Shown piece after piece: positions 34,346-46,839 of a stretch of 64,000 nt of DNA. Both the position numbers and the translations under genes were made by a program. The DNA comes from Micropterix aruncella (lineage: Eukaryota > Arthropoda > Insecta > Lepidoptera > Micropterigidae): NCBI GenBank assembly GCA_944548615.1, contig OX155952.1:39939231-40003230 (forward strand), read 5' to 3'. A model generated the notes under the pieces. The model saw nothing but the letters and a program-made list of their open reading frames with translations. It had not been told where the DNA came from and did no database searches. Numbering within the stretch: position 1 is the stretch's first letter; every line of letters begins with the position of its first letter.

Positions 34346-34999
34346 ATTTGATATATTGCATATGTAACCAGCTCATGTTTCAGCTTTGCTTCAACATTCA
34401 TTTATATAAAACTTTCATTAATCAGACATCTGAGAATATACGTTGTTAATAATGTATCTATTGTTAATTTTTTATTTGAGTACCATATACAATAAAATAA
34501 AAAAAGAAATAATGATGGTCCCCTACGTGAACTTTACGTAGCCTTGAGCATTCATAGACGCCTCGCATAAAAGGTTGCGGGCGCTTTTTTGCATTTCGCC
34601 GTAAACGCCGTCCATTCCTTTGAGGTGGTAGATTTATGCAGCCCTACGGCGAACTACGCCGGTATGCAGCCTCGAACGCATCTCCTCGTATCTCCATTAC
34701 GGTGCGCTTCTCCCTCCGTTGTGAAGATAATTAGATTCTGTGTATTCTGGCTGAGTGCAATTGAGACTGGGCCCGCTAATGAGAATGACCATTTCGGTTT
34801 GTTTATTACTTCCAAAGGGCTGAGACGAGGCGCCGTGGCCCGCCGCGCACCGCTTCAATGCAATAGACCACGTTCAAGTAAGACAGTGATTCCCAAAGTG
34901 GTCTATACGGACCCCCGGGGGTCGATTTCAACTTACATATCATGCATGGTACCATGCCGGTGAGGTTTACTTGAACATATACATAGATGGAAGTATGTA
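34346..34999. other. Intergenic segment; possible hAT-type MITE end
   Basis: Bases 34520-34870 are GC-balanced and not assignable. At 34880-34925 the text agtgattcccaaagtggtct, followed shortly by cccccgggggtc, resembles the terminal sequence of hAT-derived MITEs. No matching second end was found. Confidence 0.3.
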
Positions 35000-35870
35000 G
35001 ATGGAACGGAGAAAACCTACAGAACGGTGAAGCACCCAAATACCTGGGGGTTACCCTCGATACTACAAACCATATGCCACAACACAAAAGAGAAGGTATG
35101 TTCTAGAAATAGCATTTCAAGGAAAGGGGGAGCCAACCCACCTACACTTAGAACCTCAGCCCTGGGCCTATGCATCTCCGCAACGGAATATGCCGCTCCA
35201 ATACGAAATCGATCAACATAGGCAAAAATAGTCGACAATGCTGTGAACAATACTGCGAAAATTGTCTTCGTCTGCCTAAAACCTACTCCCGCTGAAAAAC
35301 TTAATCTGCTCATCGTCATCGCTCTCCCTGCAAAGCGTCGTAATGTCATGGCTGATTCTGAACTCCAAAGCTAATATAGGTACGACCCAAGACACCTACT
35401 GCAAGGGCAAGAACCACACTATAATCGCCTCAAATTGATAAAGTCATTCTTGAGCTGCACGCAACCGCTCCAAGGCAGTCAAACTTCGAACCGCATTACT
35501 CAATGAAGGGCTTCACTTGGCTACGTTAAGGATCTTATGGATATTAGGGATCAAATAGCACCAGGGTTCCATCTCCTTTATACCACCTGGCATAGTTTCA
35601 ACAGACTGAGGGCGGGTGTGACAAGATGTCGAGGATGCGAAAGAATCCAATATGCGTCTGTGGCATGAAGACCATCTCCTATCCTGCCCGCAGTTGTCAA
35701 CACACCTCGACCATCACACACCAGGACCTACAGAGGCTAATGACAACGCCATCCAGGCTGCATATTTTTGGAGAGACGTATCCTGGCCGGGCCCGGACAT
35801 GTTAATGAACGAACGAACTCCACACTATAGCCTTCACAAAGTGTGACCAAATCATTGCACTGCTGCGCCG
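35000..35870 (+). pseudogene. LINE ORF2 C-terminal relic
   Basis: Frameshifted text: KYLGVTLD-like APKYLGVTLDTT at about 35032-35066, then GGANPPTLRTSALGLCISAT and EYAAPIRNRST, VDNAVNNTAKIVFVCLKPTP, AKRRNVMADSE, and SFNRLRAGVTRC near 35600. The order KYLG-L..., LR..A..L..S.AEY..P, A...I.GCLKPTP and LNRLR.G..RC is that of a known non-LTR clade C-terminus. Multiple stops are present. Confidence 0.75.
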
Positions 35871-36788
35871 GGGCGAAACCTGGAAAGTGTTGAATATTGA
35901 ATACTTTACAACGGGCACACCAGCCTAATGGTAATAGAGGTCTATATTACATTTTAAAAGCGGTCGTTGTCCACTGTATTAAAGCGAATTATTCTAGTGA
36001 AAGACCCTGTGACGCAGTAATTACATTCATGAGGTAGAGGCTTGCGCAAGCGACCTTGGCTGTATCCTATCTCAGTAAATGGAAAAATCGTCTAACAAGC
36101 AGGGGGAGGGGTATTTAACTTTTAGAGGCAGAAGCTACAACAGAATCTGCAAGGATATCCAAAATACTTTTCATTGCACTACAACAGGGCCCTGGAAACC
36201 TTAAGAGATAACAAAACGATAACCGAAGAGAGAGAAAGTATGAATAACCTTCTTCTTAAATCACACGTTCCAGGCTGTGGTGGCGGTGTCCCCGCTCTGG
36301 CCGGGACATGTCTTCAAGCGAACGTTGGAATTGAACTTAAAAGATGTAAAATATTTTTTAACCGGTAAACTGTTGTTTTCTCCGCTACAAATCGCCAGGA
36401 TTGGGTGGAATAGTACCAGCCTTGCTACAGCGGGGACCGGTAACCATTCTAGAACACATGATTGCATGGTTCATATCAGCGAGAAAAAAATGGAAATTGA
36501 CGAAATATGAGTGGGGGTCCCGGTTAGCTGACGCTATTCTAATATTATACTATTTACCCCCAGTATACTATTTTAAATGTATATAAATCATAATAAGCAA
36601 ATGTAATAACAAACTTGTTTACGTACAGTCAATCAGTCGTAGCTATTTCTTTAGGGTGTACCACAAGTTGTTAAAGCCAGTGGGGAAAATGCGTCATTTT
36701 CGCTAGATAGCATTTTCCATACGACGCGACGTCACTCTACCGCGCAGTGCCAGCGACTGACCAACTACTGACTTCGGCGTTTAGACAA
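35871..36788. other. Intergenic segment, no gene recognised
   Basis: No protein family was seen. Overlapping frames at 36170-36590 lack motifs. Confidence 0.4.
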
Positions 36789-36900
36789 GGTCAATTTCAA
36801 TTTCAATTTCAATTTATTTCTGCTCCAGTAGGTAGGCTTTCCTACACTTGGATGCGTCTTTGCCTCTAAAATTTTAAATAATGTAATTAATTAAAGAATA
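36789..36900 (-). mobile_element. LINE 3' end with hexanucleotide tail
   Basis: On the minus strand the sequence runs aggaaagcctacctactgga, gcagaaataaat, and then four repeats of a ttgaaa-type unit (36789-36816). A short tandem tail of this kind is typical of CR1/L2-like LINE ends. The coding part is absent. Confidence 0.55.
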
Positions 36901-37917
36901 TTAACTATCATGATATAGTTGTGGCAATATAAATTAATTTTAGTAAATTATAATTGGTTTGAAAACCATTGATAAATAGAAAATAATCTAATAATCAAAA
37001 TTGCTGATCAAAAAAAGAGCTCAATGTCATAATTATCAAGGCAATAATATGATGGTCATGAAAATAGATAAGGGTATATAAAAAATATCTAAATTTAAGT
37101 TAATTGTCAAATCTAGCAATATAGCCGTCGTCGATAAAAATAAAAATAAAAATTACGCTCTTTGGCAAAGTTGATTTTCATGAATTTTCCGTTATTTTAC
37201 ATTAGGATGCTCTTGGAATAAGAATTCAGCATTATCCAAGCTGTAGTCAGTACCGCTGTCGCCTTTGGCGGAGAAAGCGGACTGACTTCAAAATATATAG
37301 CAGGAATATCGTAGTCAGCACTGACGCGACAGCGCTGTGCTGGCATGGCAGTATCGGATCAGCATTTTTTTCGAATTTGAAGTCAGTAACTGACAATGTA
37401 AATCAGCCCTAACTTCCATGCCTTAATAATATATGAAGTTGATTGTGCAACTTGCATGATTTTCCTTAGAATAATCTTGTTGCTTGGTCGATGCATCTTC
37501 CAATAAATCGTGTTTGGTGTAAAGAATGATTCAATTTAGCGATAATGGACCAATTCATTTTAAACGATATCCCATTATTTTGAATTTTATATCTTATTAT
37601 CCCATTTACGGCATCAAGTTTTTTTGTCGTTCGAAACAGTTATGGGATTTAATTAACCTCATTGTCATGTTTGCACGTTTTGTTACTGTCATCTTATGAA
37701 AATTGATAATCAAGACTCAAGAGTAAGGTGAACTACATACGCCTCGGTTCGCATATATTACAAACGCTACGGTTAACTGTTTTGCAACTGATACTGGTTT
37801 GCAAAACGAAAATTACGGTTTCGAGTTCTTGTTTCGGTTTCTTTCTTGAATATTTTTCGAAAGTATAAAATATAATTATATTATAGCATATTATGATTGT
37901 ACTAATAAAATTTCCAG
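36901..37917. other. Intergenic segment, no gene seen
   Basis: AT-rich. Bases 36700-36790 and 37230-37400 share cag-rich phrases such as tactgactt and agtcagtac, which may be one diverged repeat. Confidence 0.35.
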
Positions 37918-38035
37918 TATTACCATAGCAGACTATATTTTTCGCTGATTAGTATTTTTTCTCATTGGCCATTTTTACAGTACGCCAGTCAGCACAAATT
38001 TCCCAGTTTAGCCACTTTGTTCTGCTATGGTAATA
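37918..38035. mobile_element. Short MITE, 118 bp, 15-bp perfect terminal repeats
   Basis: Bases 37918-37932 (tattaccatagcaga) are the exact reverse complement of 38021-38035. If the outermost TA is the target duplication, the element is a Tc1/mariner-type MITE with 13-bp terminal repeats. Confidence 0.75.
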
Positions 38036-40224
38036 AAAAATATTATACTGCGACTCCGCGGTTAATAACCTGGTACCTCTCGGGGAGTCAGAGTTTTACC
38101 GTGTTAGGACGGCGACTTTTTAGTCGTTTAAGCTCGTGATTCGTGATTCAGTCGACGAGCCTCGTTAAGGCCGGGACATCTTCTGCTGGGCATTTGTTTT
38201 TTAGCGGAGCTTCGTATGAACCGAACCCATTGACCCGGCTTCCTGGATATGGCGTCACAAGGCTGGGTGCCCTGTGACAGGTATCGACGGCAGTAGATAC
38301 ATAACATCTTCTGTGGCGATGACTGCTGTGCTCAAACCTTCTATTTTTGTTTAAACCGGCTCAAAAATATTCAAAATCGTTACATCATTTTTAAATTAAA
38401 GACTTTTATTCATTTATTTTACAAATACGGAAAATATTTTTTAAAACATGTGTGTAAATTCTTATGCTGTACACTTACTGGCCTTACTTTTTGTTGCAGG
38501 TGATTAGAATAGTTTTCATATAAATCTCGAGATATCTAAAGATTTTCCTAATAGAAAATCTAAAAATATATATATAAAAATCTATAGCACATGCACAGCC
38601 TTCTAAACATCCTTATTTTTTTGTATTTAATATACACCGACACGAATAACACTGAATACTCCCAAGACCTTGATATACGAAGAACAGACTCATAATGAAA
38701 GTACTATATGAATTTCACTCTTATACTCTTGAATTTCAAATTATTTGACAAACATTTTATATTTTTTGCTTAAACTTTTATACTTTCGCCAAATTTTAAA
38801 TCTGTGATTGTGAGAAATTTGTGATGTGAAAAACTTCAAATTCATTTGTGAATTAAAAAACTTAATTTAAAAAAAAAAGAATATAATAGTTATTCAACAT
38901 TGCTACTTATAACGAAGTTAGTTATACTTAATCATTCCGATCAATTTTTCAGAATTTTGAAATGCATATTATCGGGGTAAACGAAATTTGTGGTAAAACT
39001 GGCAGAACCCCCCCCCCCCCATAGGGCATGAGAAAATCTCCCCTTAAAATATGATATGCATATAATTTAATTGCTACATTTTTGCCGCAGAAATCGCCCC
39101 TTGATATCTTTTTATATTATGCTTGCTGTATATATAAATTTGTGTAACGTATGGCTATGATAAGCTACGCAAATATAAGTATATATAAAATACAATCCAA
39201 GAAGAAAATCGGCTACGTATCTTGTGTCTTCTTGACGCAGCTTTATCACGACTGAGTGGCATATGTAACTCAGCAGCGAAGTTGGTACGTCAGGACTGCA
39301 TCAAACGACGTCATTGCAAACTCAATCAATTCAGACGCGTCAACGTTTATTGATTTGTCCGCAATAAAGAATAAATACCCCTCTGATTGTCAGTGATTAC
39401 AGAAAGGCATTCCATTGGAATTCACACATCCGTTAAACGACCAACGCCGATCCCCATCTCTCTCTACAATATGTGAAAGAAATACATAAAACGAATGTCA
39501 AAAAGAGAATGTGTGTGAGAGGGAGAGAGAGAGATATAGAGAGAGAGATACAAGGGAAGTTGGGGGGAGGGGGGGTTTTTTAATTTTCTCATATAATTAA
39601 AATGCTATCACGAATGGCGCTCTTAATGTCTTCATGCGACATACTCGTAAACAGATCAGAATTGGCTGTTAAAATTAAACGTCTCGGCTCGATCGTTAAT
39701 GACCGCTATCGGACCCGAATAGCTTTTAGGTAGGTATGCAGCTTTTTATACTCCTGTGCGTATAACGGGAGTAGATACGGACCGAGAGAGAGGGTTGAAT
39801 GAAGCCAACAAAATTGGAAGCTGCTTGGCCGACCCTTCCATAGATGCACGTTGCCCGTCTTATGTTCTAGCTACGGCCATGCTATCGCTTTTACCGGCCG
39901 GATTAGGTGTGTCGTGCGGACGATGAAAATGATTTATCCATCCGATTTGTGGAGTTTTTGTAGAAGTTGAAATAAAAATATAATTTCATATTCCAATTTT
40001 TTCATATAAATTTATTCAATTCAAATTTAAAACAGTAAAATATTTTTTAATGTATTATAATTTATATTAAATTTTATAAGGTTGCAACAGTTACAATGTA
40101 TAATTTACAATAGTCAAACCTAACTAGGTTTTACAGTCCAGAATATAAAATACACTCGGGAATTCACGCAATTTACGATATTGCCGAAGTCCTATTTTTC
40201 GAAGATAATATAGATTTACACAGG
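38036..40224. other. Intergenic DNA, partly unique-looking, no gene confirmed
   Basis: Bases 38040-38340 and 39200-39950 are GC-balanced. The rest is AT-rich. A C14 run lies at 39008-39021, and a GA/G-rich stretch (gagagagag, then g-runs) lies at 39515-39575. No coding signal was recognised. Confidence 0.4.
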
Positions 40225-40569
40225 CTGAGTTTTAATTAACCGGTATGCTGGAAGTGGGTGAATCAGTACGAGCAAATAAGCAAGTTTTGACATCAAATTT
40301 GTAAAAAATATATTTATTTTTTTTCTTATTTCGCAAATTTGAACAATTTCAATTTCGGATAAAACTTTGCGATATTTTACCTACTGCTAGAAAGCGGATC
40401 GCGCTCAATGCTTTTTATAATTTTTTCAAAAATATATTTTTTTAAATTTTCAAAAGATACCTTTCTCCAAAAACTTTTTTTTTGTTTTTTCCACATTTTT
40501 TTATTAAAAGTTGCTTATTTGCACTTACTGATACACCCACTTTAAGGATGACGGTTAATTAAAACTTAC
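40225..40569. mobile_element. MITE with about 65-bp inverted ends
   Basis: The left arm (about 40225-40290) and right arm (40505-40569) are reverse complements with mismatches. Both share gttttaattaacc, aagtgggtg, atcagta and gcaaataagcaa in order. The interior is AT-rich and non-coding. Confidence 0.75.
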
Positions 40570-42694
40570 CCTATGCCAAAACTGAAAAATCTAAAAACTG
40601 TCATTTTAGAAAGTGGCGAAATGAATATCGCACCTATATTTGCAAGGGTATTTAGTTTAAAAAAACTGAAATAGTTTATTTAAAAAATATCTATACATAT
40701 ATTGAGTATTAAACATGTAGAATTTTGTATAATATGTAGTTGTCTGAGACATTTCTTTATAAATGAAATGCTTCTTTTTCCTTTTTTCTTAAAAAAAGGT
40801 TATAAAATTATTATCTTTTAAATGGGTACTTTATATTATTTGCTAATTTAAAATGTATTAATGGCTATATTAATGTTAATTTATAAAATGTTTTTTTTAT
40901 ATATAAAGAATATGCTGTATACATTTAGTTAATAAAAATAAAAAATAAATAATATAGAATCCGACTGTCCGATCAGAATCCGCTTTTGAATTTCGACTCC
41001 ATTTTTGTTATTAAATAAGGTTAAATCCTTTATAATAGGTTTATTTACAAGCAATCCTAAACATAATAAATATATTGAAATAATTAATTTATACTCTACC
41101 TACTATTGGAACGGTAACTCTGATCCGGTAGCGGTTGCACTCGACAGGAATTTAAATTTTCGTCCCCGTTTCCATAATAATATTGGACGGGATACGCCTG
41201 TATAAAGTATAATATATTGTATTAGGATATATAACTAGGTAGTTGTAGCTATATTTGGTAAAACCAAAATGATGGCTGTGTTAATCCAGCCTTATTAAAA
41301 TGGGAAAGATTCTGGGTTAAAATTCTCTCATAAACTTAGTAGGTATAGGTAATATAGACACTGGTCGTAAATTTATTGGATTTTCTCTATCTCCACCTTC
41401 AAAAGTTGTACTAATCCACTATGTTTTAATATTTCTACGAAAACGCCTTAGACAATTTACTACTTTTAAATATAAGGTCTAAAGAGGGGGAAATAATTTG
41501 GATGATAGAATTGACATCTTTGACTGACATGTCCCATTTCTTCACCTTTCATATATTATAAATAGTTTTATGTTATTAAATTACACACAACTAATAATTT
41601 GTATTACTAAGATAATTTTTGTTACTTAATAGATTATTTAATAGATTATTTAAATATCATTATAAACACTAAATATTGTACCCCTATATTGTATCAAATT
41701 TTATACCATTAAAAACACCGCGAGATGTCCTGTATTGCTTTCTTTATTACCTTATACTACAAGCAGTGTCGAAAGAAACTCAATAGAAACGTGATTAGCA
41801 GGACGGCTCTCTTAAAAGCAATAGATTACCACTTTATCGGTGATTATCGATAAACTTGCAGAGTTAACCGGCGGCGATCGGACTGCAACATAAGACCGGA
41901 AATACTAAAACCGATGGCTTTACGGTTCAAGCTCATTTAGAATACGACTCTTGGTGCGCGGCGCTGATAGACGACGTGGTTTTATTCCTTTAATTTATGG
42001 GTGACTTGCGTGAAGATGCATGCGGAATCTGGTATGGAAGAGCGTAGAAATTGCAACTGCTTAAATTACCGGAAATTAACTTTGAACTTCTGACGTTTGT
42101 TAAATGTACGTTATTGCGAGGAGGATTGGTAATGCGTAAAATACGCCATAAAAATTGATCTCATAACCATCTATTGCATTTCAATGGAAAAACGTTAAAA
42201 TACTGAATGATTTAAATTAAAACCGTCACTCAACTCTAATATTCACGAAAATATATTGCAATTTACATAAAAATATAAATAAAGTGCAAAAATATAAAAA
42301 TGTGCAGAATCACACACTCTCATATATAACTCAACTATGACACATATACGTAGATGTACTTACACACACCCATTAAACACACATTTCAATCACACATATA
42401 AACACACTCATCCTACTCTATCATACACACTCACAAATCGAGAGAACATGATAATATAACATAATATATAAATATTATTACACAACATCACGCACATAAA
42501 CTGTATATTATCAGGAGACTATTTTGGCCGTAATATGGTTATTATTATTTATTAACTTAAGACCCGAACGCTGCTTTTCTTTTTTGTTGAAATAAAATAA
42601 AATAAAATAAATAAATATAATAAATAAAATGTACATAACAAAGAAATATATAGTTGAAATTCGAACACAAAATCAAAATTAAAATAAATAAGTT
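40570..42694. other. Intergenic DNA, no gene seen
   Basis: AT-rich overall. Bases 41760-42150 are GC-balanced and may be unique. CA-rich text lies at 42310-42440. A 66-codon frame at 41005-41205 has no family match. Confidence 0.4.
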
Positions 42695-42990
42695 ATAGTG
42701 AAATTTAGAACGGGCTATCATAATTGAATGCGTGTACAAAACTTCGTTTCTGTGTTGTTGACTGTTGATGAGTCCCCTAGTCGGAAGCAAAACCTGGTGC
42801 AGCAGCCATGTCATGGTGAAATTTAGGACGAGCTATCATATATGAATGCGTAGACAAAATTGTTTCTCTATGCTTTTGACCGTGGAAGAGTCGCCTCATT
42901 GGGAGCCGATCCTGGATGTAGAATCAGGTCATGCTCACCATAAAAATGCATTGTTATCAGAACTAAACCAACGTGTAAAATTCCAACTTC
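42695..42990 (+). repeat. Minisatellite, about 120-bp unit, third locus
   Basis: Two units related to those in repeat B (gggctatcataattgaatgc, gagtcccctagtcgg, cagcagccatgtcatggtga), followed by the same downstream block (tagaatcaggtcatgct, then aaatgcattgttatcag). It is clearly a piece of repeat B without the Helitron/RNase H region. Confidence 0.75.
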
Positions 42991-43166
42991 AAAGTAACAG
43001 AAAGTGGTTCTAATTCAGCTTGACAGCTAATTTGACCTAAACAAACATTCTAACATACATTGCAAGGTAAATAAAAGCTTGTAATAAAGGAGAACTATTT
43101 TAAGTAGTGCAAAAATTAGGCGATTGAAAAAGTTACTTTTTTAAACTTTTGTGTATAAGATATATA

Positions 43167-43292
<126 letters not shown>

Positions 43293-43414
43293 ATAATACC
43301 TAAATTTATATATATATAATAATACCTTCCAAAGGGTTAATACCTAAATTTCCTTTCTCAGCTATAAGTCCAGAAATCCAATATAATTTCCACACTTTAA
43401 GGTTTAATTATGCA

Positions 43415-44652
43415 ATGGAGATTACATTTGTTTTACACAATGAATACAAAGTTTTGGTAGATAAACATTTAAGGTCTCTTATATATTATGTTGATTTGAT
43501 AGAAATGTATTCTCCAATGCATTATATATATGCTAGTGAAATAGTTAGCAGTTCTGTAATTGATTTAAACAATATTAGGCTAAAACACGAAAATAAGTTT
43601 CATAATTTACAAATTTTTCACAAAATCAACAACTCTACACAACAAAATTATACAAGATATAATTCAAATCCTGTTTCAAATTATAACAATAACGAAAACA
43701 TTCCCTTATATTCATCACAAAACAAATTCTCAGCTAATCGTCATTTTATAAACAATTATTCTCATGCAGATATGCATCCCGAACCTACACAAGTTCCTTT
43801 AGAAATCCCAATTATTGAAAATTTGATATCATCAGTTACAAATTCTAATGCTGCACAGGTTCCTATAAATACCGATAGACTTGTCGTAAAAAACTTGTCC
43901 TCAAAAATTATAAACCATAATGAATATTCAGTTTTATCTAAAGGGCTAAATTTCACACCAACTCCCAAAGTTGACCATTTCAGTTTCGGAAATGATATAG
44001 CAAAATTTTGTCGTAATTTGAGATGGCGTGAGTTTTAGCATTCAAGGGACAAAAATGGTAATAATAGTAAATTACATGACGCACTGGCAAAATTTCGACA
44101 ATATTCTAATAAAGAGCCACCCTCTCTTCCAAAAAATCATCCTGTAGAAATATTTATTACAGTTTTAATGAACAAAGTTACACAACCAACATTTTTAAAC
44201 AGCCTCAAACCTACACCTAACTTAACATCTGATGAACTTTCAGCTCTTAACAATCTAAGCAAAGATACCAATATCATCATTTTGCCAGCTGATAAAGGTT
44301 CAACTACAGTCATCCTTAATAAAACAGACTATGTAGCTGAAGGTTTGAGGCAACTCAGAGACGAAACTTCCTATAAAAAATTATATAGTGATCCGAATCA
44401 AAATTTTGCTAATACAATAAAAAAATATATTGAACAACAAAAAACCATTGAAAAATTATCAGATGAAGATGTTAACACTTTAATTCCTAACCCTATCAGA
44501 ACACCAAATTTTTACTTATTGCCAAAAATTCATAAACCTAATAATCCAGGAAGACCGATAGTAGCTAGTTTTAACTCACCCACAGAAAGAATTTCAGCTT
44601 TTGTCGATTACTTTCTACAGCCATTTGTAAAAAATCTAAAGTCACACATTAA
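43415..44652 (+). pseudogene. N-terminal half of Penelope-like RT, one nonsense mutation
   Basis: Open from an internal Met (equivalent to residue 67 of the intact protein) to a TAG at 44036-44038, then open again from Met 44168 to the insertion. The second part includes ADKGSTTVIL and LPKIHKP, early conserved blocks of Penelope-type RTs. The sequence is otherwise the same as the intact copy. With the start codon missing, an internal stop and a 6-kb insertion it cannot yield the full enzyme. Confidence 0.85.
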
Positions 44653-45869
44653 GGCGACGTACTACTTAAAAAATAAACCGTATCTGAGTTTTTAAGCCCC
44701 GCCTACTTACCCCCTCCCCTCGCGACGGGGCAGGTGTTTATTATGTTGACTCATCTCGCAGCGATATTCACTCGCTATCGATGTCTGGACTAAACACACT
44801 AGGTATACACTATTGCAATGGGATTTATATTTTGGGATTATGCAAGTGTCATGTACCTACGCTGGTGAAGAAGGCTACGCTTTATCATCATCTAAACTTG
44901 AACATTATATTACTTTCCCGGCTGCCACTGGTAGGGAAGGTGTTGTGATCGTGCGGAAAAAAATGTTTAGATAACGATAGAGATGTCCATTTTGAGGTCC
45001 ACCAAGATGATTAAGACCATTTTCAGAGAAATGTATGTCTGTTTGCCTGTATGTAATCTCTCACGATAACTGCCGAGCCGTTGAACCGATTGAGTTGAAA
45101 TTTGGAACATAGGGATAGTATCACCCTGGAATGCGCCCATTAGATTTTGGCTGTCAACTGTTAAACCAAACTATCACTGTCAAAAATTGACAGAAGCCAT
45201 ATCTTACAGAATTTCATTTGCGATATGTCATTTGAAATCCCCTGAAAAACTGTATTAAGAAGAGTCACCTGTCACTAATTAATTTTCGACATTTTAAAAT
45301 TATTTTAAATGGTGATAGATGACAATTGGAGAAATGCCGTTAACTGTTTTGGATACAGTTTTCCAAGGGCTTTTAAATGACATAAATCGCAATTCATGTT
45401 CCGTGAGATACAGCTTTAGTATTTTTTTGATAGTTGTAGTGACAGTTTTTGATAGTATTTTTTGGCAGAAAAAACATTTAGAATCGAATTAAAAAACAAC
45501 ATTGTGTATCGAACTATTTATTCGCGGTATAATAGTTCTTTGAGGAGGACATAACGACACCCATCGCCTTGTACATTATCATTAAAAAATTATTTAATTA
45601 AAAAGTAATATAATTTATTTTTAGATACTGTAAGCACATCATTGTAAACTTTAAAGAAATACACATCATTAAAAATAAATAATTATTAATTAAAATATAA
45701 AATCATTAAGACAAAAAATCATGAAGACATTTCTGGTTGGCAAAGTAGTCTGTTATTTCTGAGTAGATACATACATATTAAATGTAAAGAGACGAATAAA
45801 TACATTTAAAATTGCGCAGTACATTTGAGACTTCCTTTTTGTAGCCTTGACAGTGTCGCTTTGTAGTGG

Positions 45870-46377
45870 TGCGCCGACTTTTGTAATTAAAATTCATCAA
45901 ATGATAATACATTTTCAAAAGCCTGTTCATCATTATTAATTAGATCTGTACTCAGCACAGATTTGGAATATCGTGTACTTTTCGGTGGCTCTATATTGCT
46001 TGTGCTTTGGTTTGGAGTGTTATTGGCAAGTACATTCTCTGTGAGTTCTTTGCTCACTTTGTGATGGAATCACTGAAAACTAACTACCGCTTAAGCGTTG
46101 GACAAGGGAGAGGAACCGATTTCTTTCGTTTTATCGTGTCGTTTCTTTTATTTGCTTCTTTCAAAGTGTATTCAGGCTCCCTTAAATCCATATTCCTTCA
46201 TACTCCTGGATCGATAATTTCAGGTAATACACAGTCCATATAAAAACAAACAAGTTTTTTCCATGACATTTGTCCAAATCAAATCATTCGTCTGTATATA
46301 TTCGGTTTTGAGGAGATCGTTTTTACCAGACCAAAATGTAAATAGGCACACTTCCTTTCCAGTTATATGTATCGTTC
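45870..46377 (-). pseudogene. YqaJ-type nuclease gene, C-terminal part
   Basis: Minus strand: IHITGKEVCLFTFWSGKNDL, then TNDLIWTNVMEK, then after a frameshift FYMDCVLPEIIDP and DLREPEYTLKEANKR. This follows the ending of the YqaJ-like proteins seen in insect mobile elements (HITG...C.F..W..., W...M..KL..FY.DC.LPEI.DPR). The preceding part of the gene lies at 48313-49454, separated by the nested insertion. Residues HI occur on both sides of the break. Confidence 0.6.
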
Positions 46378-46399
46378 CAGTTACAGTTTCTTTCCAGCA

Positions 46400-46680
46400 C
46401 ACTTTCTTTAAAGTTATCCACAATACCACAGATAGTTCATACCTTGTTGAAAACTTACGTTTTTTCGTTCCTCAGCGATTAATTCGCAATTCACGCACGT
46501 TTGAGGTATCTCGTGCCAATACCAACTACGGGAAACATTCCATCGCTTATGGGCTGATATGCACGTACGACTCTTGTTTCTCCACCATCGACATTTTCAA
46601 CCTCAACCAACCGACGTTCGTTAAAGAATTATTCAAATCAATTGCACCTAACGAGCTTGTTAATACCTATAGTAATTAGT
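46400..46680 (+). pseudogene. LINE ORF2 C-terminal fragment
   Basis: Plus strand: SSYLVENLRFFVPQRLIRNS, then RTFEVSRANTNYGKHSIAYG and FNLNQPTFVKELFKSIA before a stop at 46679. The block 'RF.VP....R.S..F.V...NTNYG..S' near the end of the frame is typical of a LINE clade common in moths. It lies at the left edge of the nested insertion. The 5' part of the element is missing. Confidence 0.6.
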
Positions 46681-46839
46681 TATATACTTTCTATACAACA
46701 AAATAAAATTCGAAATTTAAATTCTAAGTGTCAACATATTTTAAAATTTTCTCCCCTCTAAATAATAATTAAATAATAAATTTTAGTGATTATAGTGCAA
46801 TTCTATAGTCTGGATTAACTCGCGGTTAACACGGGACGC

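Noticed and set aside
34880..34925. hAT-type MITE terminus
   Set aside because: Only one end resembles the pattern. No partner end or 8-bp duplication was found.
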